Positions 9,091 through 14,986 of a stretch of DNA of 14,986 nucleotides are shown piece after piece (position 1 is the first letter of the stretch; each line of letters starts with the position of its first letter). Made by a program: the position numbers and the translations under genes. This stretch comes from Vairimorpha apis BRL 01 (Eukaryota > Microsporidia > Nosematidae). Below the pieces are notes generated by a model. The model ran no database searches, was not told the origin of the DNA, and saw only the letters and a program-made list of their open reading frames with translations. Location: positions 1 to 14,986 of the forward strand of contig KE647299.1 in NCBI GenBank assembly GCA_000447185.1. Direction: 5' to 3'.

Positions 9091-10260
9091 TTATAAATGA
9101 TTAAATAAAATAAATTTAATTAGTAATTTAAAAATGAATTTTCTCATTAAATTTTTTTTCAATGTTTTCTTACCTACATATTCTCCTTCATCATCTTCAG
9201 ACAAATTATTCTCTCGTAAAAATATTTCAATATCATTATTTTGCAAATCCAGAATAGTTTTATGAATTCTTTCTAAATTTAAACGATTTAAGTTTAAATA
9301 TTTCAAATTTTTGAGCTTAGAAAAATTTAAAGAAAAGTATTTATCAACTTGGTTATATGAAGATATACTATGTGTACGTTGTAAATCCAAAATTTTTAAA
9401 TTTTTTAAATTTGATATATTTTCATTTATGTGTTGAAAATTATGGTTTTTTAAAAACAACTCCTTAAGGACTGTTAAATTACCTATAGAATTTGGCAAAC
9501 ATAAGATATTATTGTTAGATAAATCTAAAAATTTCAAATTTGTAAGATTACCAATATCTTTAGGAATAATTTGAATTTCCTGATCGACGATTTTAATTTT
9601 TTCTAATTTTTTTAAATTGCATATTTCATCTGGGATATTTTTTAAATAATGAAAAACAGGATGAGCTTTGAATCTATCTGAATTTTTAATTTTAACATAA
9701 TTTATTGTTTGAAATCTTATTTTTATACTTAATTCTTCTAATTTTTCAAATTCTCCCTCTTTGAATATAATTTGTTGAATTTCGTTTTGTGGTTTTATAG
9801 TATTATAACCTTTTATTTCATCTTCAAAATATTTTAGGTTTTTATCATTACTAATGCATAATTCCTTAAGATTTTTTAAATTTTTAATACTTTTATCAAT
9901 TTCATCAATTGTATAACTTCCTATTTGTAATGATCGAAGATTACTTAATTTGCCAACTTCATCTGAAAATTTAACAAATTGATCAGAGGAAACTATAATT
10001 GAATTTACATTTTTAAATCGAGAAATTTGATCAGGTATATAGTTAAAGTTATAATCATATGCACAAATATTTATTTTTTTCATTGCATCGATTTCGCAAT
10101 TAGTCCATTCTTGTATGTTATTAGTCCTTATTATCAAATTTGAACTATTATAATCATTATTACCTGTTCCACATTCATCATATCCTTCCACTGTCATTTC
10201 ATTTTGTAATAAGTTTAATTTATTAGAACATAAACATAAAGATATAATGATAAAATACAT
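9091..10260 (-). CDS. Secreted-type leucine-rich-repeat protein (389 aa)
   Basis: The intact frame starts at ATG 10258-10260, with TATCC 2 bases upstream. Residues 2-12 (YFIIISLCLCS) are a short hydrophobic N terminus resembling a signal peptide. LRRs of about 23 residues with the LxxLxxLxLxxNxLxxLPxxI pattern run through about 83-150 and 207-345. The clearest are LTNLKFLDLSNNNILCLPNSIGN-like units at 239-261, then 262-284 and 285-307. The stretch 151-206 is a less regular insert. At 341-365, IEIFLRENNLSEDDEGEYVGKKTL resembles the closing block that, from memory, ends many microsporidian LRR proteins. The tail 367-389 is basic and hydrophobic (LMRKFIFKLLIKFILF). LRRs form a curved protein-binding scaffold with no enzymatic activity. 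In microsporidia such proteins often belong to large expanded families suspected of host interaction. The ligand is unknown. No break is seen. Confidence 0.9.
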   Translation of the reverse strand: MYFIIISLCLCSNKLNLLQNEMTVEGYDECGTGNNDYNSSNLIIRTNNIQEWTNCEIDAMKKINICAYDYNFNYIPDQISRFKNVNSIIVSSDQFVKFSDEVGKLSNLRSLQIGSYTIDEIDKSIKNLKNLKELCISNDKNLKYFEDEIKGYNTIKPQNEIQQIIFKEGEFEKLEELSIKIRFQTINYVKIKNSDRFKAHPVFHYLKNIPDEICNLKKLEKIKIVDQEIQIIPKDIGNLTNLKFLDLSNNNILCLPNSIGNLTVLKELFLKNHNFQHINENISNLKNLKILDLQRTHSISSYNQVDKYFSLNFSKLKNLKYLNLNRLNLERIHKTILDLQNNDIEIFLRENNLSEDDEGEYVGKKTLKKNLMRKFIFKLLIKFILFNHL

Positions 10261-11589
10261 ATGGATAAAAAATTATTATATTTAAATATATTTTTTATTA
10301 AAATTTAATTTAAATTTTTAAATTGTATGTTTATTGTATAAAAATAGTAAATATAATTTTAACACAATACGTAATTACTGAAACCAAACAAATTTTTTTA
10401 TTAAAATTAGTAGTTTAATATAACAAATATAAAAATATTTTATCGCAAAAAATATATAAAAGTTTACAATAAAAAACAAATTGTATTTTTGCATTTCTCA
10501 AATTGTTTTAAAAAACATATTTGATTTTTTTATTTTAATTAAATATGTCAAGATCACAAAAAAATTATTTTAAATTTATAATAAATAAATAAATACAAAT
10601 AGCATTAATATTTTTTGTAATTTTATTAAAAACTATATTTGTGTTTATGTATAAATTATCATCTTTTTTATTTTTGTTAAAAAAAACAATTAAATTTTAT
10701 ATTTCTTTGATAAACGTCAATAAAACTAAAATATAATTATGTTTACACAAAATATAATTTTAATTTTTTGTAATATTTACCAAACTAATTTATATAAAAA
10801 AATAACAAGATATTTAAAATATGTTAAATATCATTAGAATTGTAAGATAAATAATAGAATTATATAAAATTTTACATATACTTGTTTTAAATAAAATAAA
10901 CATTTTTTTTTAATAATTCTTAATTTAAAAAAAAAATTTATAAACAAAAAAATGAAATTTTTGCATTTTCTAATATAACAAAAATTTTGTATTGTAAAAA
11001 TATCAAATAAAAAAATTTTTAAATGATTTATATTTAATGTATATTATGAAAATTTAGTAAAAAATATAACAATAAAAATTTTTACTATTATAAAAGAAAT
11101 ATTATTTGAAATTTTTTTTTAAACATTATACATAATCAATATACAAAATATTATGTATATTTATTAAGTTCGATTTTTTTAATTAGTGGTTAAATATTAA
11201 GATCTTTATCGATAAATATCATCAAATATAAATAATAATCATACTTTTCTTAGTCAAGATTGTATGTCTTTTATTTAGATAATTGCTATAAAATTAAAGC
11301 ATTTGTAAAAATTTATGAATAATAAGATAATAAAATTCATTTAAATGAATTATATTTTATATATTTGTAAATTATTCCTAGATTATTGTATTATATACAT
11401 AATTAAATTTAAAAACATTTAATCTTGAGTTTAATAATAAAAAAACTAAACTAACATAATTAGATTCATGTTAATTATTCTTTTTAAAAGGTCAATAAAC
11501 ATAATATTTTTGTTTTTAACGTTTTTTTAAAATAAGATATTCTTAGCTTATTTATTTAAGTGTTAGTATCATTATTATATTATATTGTC
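10261..11589. other. AT-rich intergenic DNA; right part may be eroded 3' tail of retrotransposon copy 2
   Basis: From 10270 to about 11160 it is almost pure A/T with nothing recognised apart from the LRR gene's upstream region. From about 11160 to 11589 lines sampled are 13-18% G+C, intermediate between background and copy 2. That could be the decayed C-terminal tail or 3' UTR of copy 2, but no frame there matches copy 1 by eye. Confidence 0.5.
10263..10266 (-). promoter_or_regulatory. ATCC motif just upstream of the LRR start codon
   Basis: On the minus strand, TTTTTATCC is followed by AT and then the ATG at 10260. It is the same ATCC core, in almost the same place, as before the gene at 5066, in DNA where CC is rare. 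It may correspond to the CCC-like start-proximal signal of microsporidia. Confidence 0.3.
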
Positions 11590-12074
11590 ACTTCATATCA
11601 AACGAGTTTACTTAGAATGTAAGTTTTTTCTTTTTGTTCTTCGTGATATCGATTTGCATCTTTTATGTAACCAACGAGACACTCTTCAGAGCTTTCCTAA
11701 AAGTGACTATTTTAATGTATACTAAGATTATGTCTTAGATTTTTAGCGACTTTCTGTATTTTGCGTGGTATTAGTGACTATACCATCCCATGTTAACACA
11801 TATGGAATTATCCTTGTTTTCACCCTTTATTAAACATAGTTCATTTAGCATCTGACTTACTTTCGAAGTTTTTCAGTCTCTACTTGTTGTTTTTTGTCAA
11901 TGGATGTGACTCCTATTTCAATTATAAGAATCTCTTTGGATTTTTATTTATTACCACACTATATGGTTTATTATATTTAATTTTTACATCTGTTTTAATT
12001 GTGGTATCAACACGTGTTTCAATAAATTTATTAGCTACTATATGTTGAACTGAATGAGTTTTTAGCCTTTTTCC
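11590..12074 (-). pseudogene. Degraded retrotransposon endonuclease domain (copy 2)
   Basis: No long frame survives, but the blocks follow in the order seen in copy 1. THSVQHIVAN and ETRVDTTIKTDVKIKYNKPY are in the frame after the 12075 stop; a shift at about 11942 leads to KEILIIEIGVT and ETEKLRK, followed by stops. RIIPYVLTWDGIVT comes next, and another shift gives YIKIVTFRKALKSVSL near 11690. The Asp of the KPD motif is Tyr (TAT at 11961-11963), so the endonuclease centre is lost. Beyond about 11660 only SKLV may correspond to EKLV of copy 1. Confidence 0.7.
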
Positions 12075-12341
12075 TTATAGCTCAATGCTGTATTTTTTGC
12101 ATAAAAGTAAATGCAAACACTTTACAATTTCATTGTGGCGTCTCATATAATCATGTCCTAACATTTTTTCACAACGCGTAGCCATATGATCGACTGTTCT
12201 TTTTGCTTGATTACAATGTGGACACATATTGCTATCTTTAAAAAAGATGTTTCTATCTTGTAAAAAACACAGCTTACCTTCCTGTCTTTCAGAATTGTTT
12301 CCTTTGTGTATCCACATCGACGAGTTCTTTGGCGAAACTAA
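12075..12341 (-). pseudogene. Retrotransposon CCHC zinc-knuckle segment (copy 2)
   Basis: It continues in frame from the TAA at 12342: LVSPKNSSMWIHKGNN, LCFLQDRNIFF, then CPHC at about 12219-12230 and TVDHMATRC, a complete C-X2-C-X8-H-X4-C knuckle. This segment is intact where copy 1 is frameshifted, and so fixes the reading there. MLGHDYMRRHNE and LLLCKKYSIEL follow, then TAA at 12075-12077. The knuckle is thought to help bind nucleic acid next to the endonuclease in R2-type proteins. Confidence 0.83.
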
Positions 12342-12624
12342 TTAGTTTTCAAGCCCAACTATTAACTTTTTATGATGAAATCTGGTTTTTATTTCGTTAA
12401 TAAGTTTGGAGCGTTGAGCGTCTTCGAATTGCTCAATTAAATTACCTTCAAGGCTATATTTTTCGCTGATAAATTTTTCAATTGTTGTAAAATGTGTCTT
12501 TCCCTCTGATTGTATCTTTAAAATCGCGTCTCTTCTCAAGTAAACTTTCCTTGTTGATTCAAATTGTAGTTTTAATTTGAGAAGCATTGGTCTGACTTAT
12601 AATCGGCTGATGCAAGTCCTCCTC
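12342..12624 (-). pseudogene. Retrotransposon thumb to linker segment (copy 2)
   Basis: ELGGGLASADYKSDQ in one frame is followed after a shift at about 12588 by MLLKLKLQFESTRKVYLRRDAILKI, matching the MLLNMYN and SLRRAAILKV stretches of copy 1, and by KYSLEGNLIEQFEDAQ. It ends at TAA 12342-12344, which replaces the Glu of the ELVS block in copy 1 (one base change from GAA). The frame itself continues into the next segment. Confidence 0.78.
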
Positions 12625-13046
12625 CTAATTCTTTTCTGTTAAGATATAATCTTTACAAGCAGGTTGTAAATGAATTCCATGTAATATTAAAATCTGTCTA
12701 ATTTCGTGATCTAGTTTCTTAAAAAATTCAGGCTCAATGTCTAGTAAACCTATATAATAATTTAACAGCGACATTGCATATTCATTAATTGCTCTCATAA
12801 GATTTGTACTATTTAGATTGGTTTTACAAAGCATATCAATTCGTTTCTTAATTTTTTTCGTTATTAAATCCCAATTAGCCTTTGTAGGTTTACTTGTTTT
12901 ATCCTCAATAATCCCTAAATATTTATAACAGTCATTATTATTCATAAGCACTGCGTCGTTTATTGATATCAAGGAATTAGTGGCAGATTTCTCGATGTTC
13001 ATTTCAAGTCCTATTATGCTAAAGAATCTTTTAGTTTCTGTTGTGA
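12625..13046 (-). pseudogene. Retrotransposon RT motifs D, E and thumb (copy 2)
   Basis: The open frame here includes RFFSIIGLEMNIEKSATN (motif D), CYKYLGI (motif E), AINEYAMSLLNYYIGLLDIEPE and HGIHLQPACKDYI, each matching copy 1 closely. The ATG at 13002 is internal. The stop at 12625 follows a frameshift at about 12630; in the next frame ELGGGLASAD matches EMGRGLACVE of copy 1. Confidence 0.82.
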
Positions 13047-13358
13047 TTATTTGAAGTGTTCTTCTTTCTCCGCAAGGATTTTAAGATCGTCTATAAAAAG
13101 TAAATGATTCGTAGAATAACTTTTTTGATCGCTTAATGGGATTTGTACCTTTGGGAACATACTATTGAGTCTTTTACTTAATGGATCCATTATTATTATA
13201 AAAAGAAGAGGCGACAAGCTATCTCCTTGTAATATTCCTTTTTTGATTTCCTTTGTTAATATTTTTTCGTTATTATACACAATATTTACCGTCCATTTTT
13301 TTATAATTGATCTGATAAAACTTTTTATCCACGCTGGAAAGCTTAAGAATCTATGCAT
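13047..13358 (-). pseudogene. Retrotransposon RT palm motifs B and C (copy 2)
   Basis: The frame resumes at the ATG of MHRFLSFPAWIK, which is internal, not a start; a small deletion at about 13356 separates it from LIDHKFLLKC upstream. Motif B is GILQGDSLSPLLF (about 13202-13240) and motif C is LLFIDDLKILAE with both Asp codons intact at 13086-13091. It ends at a frameshift at about 13055, after which the next frame carries IITTETKRFFSIIGLE, the equivalent of motif D in copy 1. Confidence 0.82.
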
Positions 13359-13383
13359 TTAAGCAAAAATTTATGATCTATTA

Positions 13384-13812
13384 AATCGAATGCTTTTTTA
13401 CATAAATCCAAGATGTTTTGAGCCTATTATTATATTGTTTGTTTATTGCTATATTTATTATCGCCTGCCCTTTCGCACCTTGTACATTTCTTATTATGCC
13501 CAGTTGGTTTTCAGATATAATTTCTCTTTCTTCAAGCTCTAATTGCATGGTTTTAGTTACACATTTAGTAATTATTTTATAAAGATTTGACATGCATGTT
13601 ATTGGTCTAAAATGTGACCCTTTTGTTGCTTCACCTTTCGGAATTAAAAAAGTGCTTCCTGTATACAACCAATCTTCTTGAATAACGTTATATAAACATA
13701 TTTCCTTTATTATTTTACACAATATCTCATGTAGAGAACTAATTCACTTAATAAAAAAATTAAAAGTGCAGTCTGGTCCAACTGCCTTCCAGTTCGGTAA
13801 AAAAGAAATTAT
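13384..13812 (-). pseudogene. Retrotransposon RT fingers and motif A, with dead catalytic residue (copy 2)
   Basis: After the shift the frame reads YEIISFLPNWKAVGPD and FNFFIK, then a TGA at 13744-13746 where copy 1 has the Cys of KKC (TGC to TGA is the simplest path). It continues through EDWLYTGSTFLIPKGEA, FRPITCMSNLYK (showing the Tyr that is TAG in copy 1), ENQLGIIRNVQGAKGQ and motif A as WIYVKK. The first catalytic Asp of motif A is Tyr here (TAT at 13402-13404). Immediately after, one A is missing from an A run (13393-13399); the other frame then gives AFDLIDH. RT activity would be lost by the Asp change alone. Confidence 0.82.
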
Positions 13813-14444
13813 TTCATAAAAAACCTTTCATTTATAAACTCAAGTTGGTTTTGAGACTCTTTTGGAACATAATCGCTTAAAAATTCTTGATATTTATCAT
13901 TTTTATCTAGTAATTCTTTATTCCACATGTTATTCCAAAATTTTACAACTTCGTCCGTCTTTATATTAGAATTTATACTGAATTGTACTGTTTCAATGTC
14001 TCGGTAAAATTTACCTCTATATAATTCAAATTTTCTATTCGTGTATCTGAATTCTAATCTTTTTTCATAGCATTCTAATTTCTTTTCGTAGATAGAAATT
14101 CTATTATTAATTTCAGATTCAACGATCTTAAAATCACCTTTTCTTATGAGCAACTTATCATATTTCTTCATAATTTTCCTTGCCTTTTTAATTATTTCTG
14201 GTTTTTTAAGTTCTGTAAGGTCTTTATATTTGATTAATGAGAAAAGTTCCTGGTTATAAGACTCAATTTTCTTTTCAATATTATTAAACGATTCTGATTT
14301 TTTCCTTGTTTTCTTTTTTATTCCCTGATAGGTACTTTGTGCAGATTGTATCACACGTGCCACATCAGACAGATTTTTAGGAGAGTGAGTCTTTATATAT
14401 TCCCCAATCACATTGTTAATGTTTTGTATTAGCTCGACATCCAT
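13809..14444 (-). pseudogene. Retrotransposon helical region upstream of RT (copy 2)
   Basis: A 211-codon frame from ATG 14444. It aligns with the start of copy 1: NLSDVARVIQSAQSTYQ against NMSDIARILQATQICYQ, then a long charged helix and FELYRGKFYRDI (about 138-149) against FELYRSNFYRQL, then VVKFWNNMWNK against IKSFWFTMWNK. The shared FELYR-x2-FYR and FW-x3-W blocks are the best-conserved points of this region. The frame is lost at about 13815, where one T appears to be missing from a T run; the final residues (RFFMK) are therefore artefactual. Confidence 0.8.
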
Positions 14445-14552
14445 GTTATCTCGCGGTAACTTATAAGTACTTTCAAAATTTTGTACGTTTCGTTCAAATG
14501 GTTTCCGATTTCATTATAAAATTATGGCTTGGTAGTAATATACCTTTCTTGG
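14445..14552 (-). other. Broken junction between N-terminal region and helical region (copy 2)
   Basis: Reading on from the TAA in the same frame gives KVYYYQAIIL, two adjacent stops, then FERNVQNFESTYKLPRD leading into the ATG at 14444. A shifted frame reads YNEIGNHLNETYKIL. This fits a continuous polyprotein damaged by frameshift, or a spacer between two ORFs; the sequence does not decide. The LPRDN just before 14444 lines up with VPH at the truncated 5' end of copy 1. Confidence 0.4.
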
Positions 14553-14984
14553 TTATGGCCTTTTAGCCTCTTCAATAAAATCACTTATTTTTTTAAACCG
14601 TTTTGTACCTTGCTCGCATTTATAAATTTTATTAGAAATACTTCTTCCTAATTCATTCTTTAGATTGTCATGTGCTCTTTTTTTAAACACTTCCATAGTA
14701 ATCGGATCATTAAATTTGTTGCAAGATACATCTGTTGTCATTTTCCATCCTCCTCTAGACATCCTTTCAAATCTCTTAAATATATTTTTAAGAGCGTCCG
14801 TTGGCCAAAGTTCTTTGGAAGTGTCGACTGATAATAGCATAGCCTTGAGGGCGGAAAACCGCTCACATCGTTTAATTTCCTCATTTGTTACATTTTTATC
14901 ATGTTCGTCGGCGATGATAGCATTTTTAGTATCTGTTTTTTGTTCATGGTTGTTTTCTCCAGATTTTTCGTTTTTACCCTTCAT
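14553..14984 (-). pseudogene. Retrotransposon N-terminal region, unrecognised domain (copy 2)
   Basis: This is a 143-codon frame starting at an ATG only two bases from the window edge, so the true start may lie beyond. The protein is strongly charged. Residues 1-35 are K/E/N/D-rich and probably disordered. Residues about 40-140 are helical-looking with ELWPTDALKNIF (59-70), MSRGGWKM (75-82) and SNKIYKCEQGTKRFKK (118-133). None of the C2H2 zinc fingers or Myb motifs typical of R2 N termini is visible. TAA ends it at 14553-14555. The same frame continues to the next part at 14444, but through two further stops (TAA TGA). It is therefore either the N-terminal part of the polyprotein or a separate first ORF. 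Copy 1 has lost this region by truncation. Confidence 0.6.
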
Positions 14985-14986
14985 TT

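Larger units (their letters stand above)
11590..14986 (-). mobile_element. Non-LTR retrotransposon copy 2, same family, degenerate, runs off the right edge
   Basis: This is a minus-strand element aligning by eye with copy 1 from the N-terminal helical region to the endonuclease, at perhaps half identical residues, so the two are related subfamilies and not a recent duplication. It extends further 5' than copy 1 and includes about 540 bases upstream of the shared region, cut by the window end. The reading frame is broken by at least four stops (14553, 13744, 12342, 12075) and at least six frameshifts (about 13815, 13396, 13356, 13055, 12630 and 12588), with more in the endonuclease. Two catalytic Asp codons are changed. 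The 3' limit near 11590 is where the last alignable protein block and the raised G+C fade out, and is approximate. G+C (about 27% in one line) is lower than in copy 1, as expected for an older insertion drifting toward host composition. Confidence 0.88.

Noticed and set aside
3061..11589. CRISPR-like or tandem-repeat arrays and tRNA genes in the AT-rich DNA
   Set aside because: Recurring A/T words are low-complexity composition without regular spacing. No tRNA T-loop and acceptor pairing was found by eye; a covariance-model scan would be decisive.
3061..11589. Mitochondrial or plastid DNA as source of the AT-rich part
   Set aside because: No organellar genes are present. The region holds an LRR protein and a secreted-looking protein and is continuous with nuclear-type retrotransposons; microsporidia also lack a mitochondrial genome.
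13165..13362. 65-codon plus-strand frame opposite RT motif B of copy 2
   Set aside because: Antisense shadow of the RT.
1..14986. Bacterial group II intron, retron or DGR reverse transcriptase
   Set aside because: The RT motifs are followed by a CCHC knuckle and a PD-(D/E)XK domain, and the setting is a eukaryotic-type AT-rich genome. There is no intron RNA structure, msr/msd or template repeat.
1..14986. Composite transposon carrying the two middle genes between the two element copies
   Set aside because: The copies are divergent, in direct orientation, separately truncated and of different age. Non-LTR elements do not mobilise intervening DNA as IS pairs do.

Overview
The window looks like nuclear DNA of a microsporidian. 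My best guess is a large, gene-poor, repeat-rich genome of the Hamiltosporidium type, but that is inferred from content, not from a species marker. The background is extremely AT-rich: single lines I counted in the intergenic DNA were about 8-20% G+C, and a line inside each of the two gene regions about 18%. Genes are sparse and show no introns. One gene encodes a secreted-looking leucine-rich-repeat protein of a kind common in microsporidia. Both ends of the window are occupied by non-LTR retrotransposons. No rRNA, tRNA, CRISPR array or prokaryotic signal was recognised.

Layout. Positions 1-3060 (minus strand) hold copy 1 of a non-LTR retrotransposon whose reverse transcriptase is followed by a CCHC zinc knuckle and a PD-(D/E)XK restriction-like endonuclease, the R2/CRE/NeSL-type plan. 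Copy 1 is 5'-truncated, and its 3' UTR runs out of the window. It is fairly fresh: one TAG stop and two 1-base frameshifts are the only breaks seen. Positions 3061-5065 are AT-rich DNA with at most faint coding relics. Positions 5066-6340 (plus) encode an unrecognised 424-aa protein with a signal-like N terminus. Positions 6341-9090 are intergenic, but about 6999-8310 has gene-like composition and may be a heavily decayed gene. Positions 9091-10260 (minus) encode the 389-aa LRR protein. Positions 10261-11590 are AT-rich. Positions about 11590-14986 (minus) hold copy 2 of the same retrotransposon family, a divergent and much more damaged relative.

How it fits together. Copies 1 and 2 lie in the same orientation and can be aligned by eye from the N-terminal region through the endonuclease. 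Each therefore explains the breaks in the other: the TAG in copy 1 sits where copy 2 has Tyr, and copy 2 has Tyr where copy 1 has catalytic Asp in both the RT and the endonuclease. Copy 1 is far richer in G+C (37-53% in lines sampled) than its surroundings; copy 2 (about 27% in one line) is intermediate, consistent with mutation toward the host composition. The two intact genes are unrelated to the elements. I see no evidence of a new multi-gene system. The most interesting items are the retrotransposon family itself (non-rDNA site, unrecognised N-terminal region, composition contrast), the two secreted-looking proteins, and the possible gene relics.
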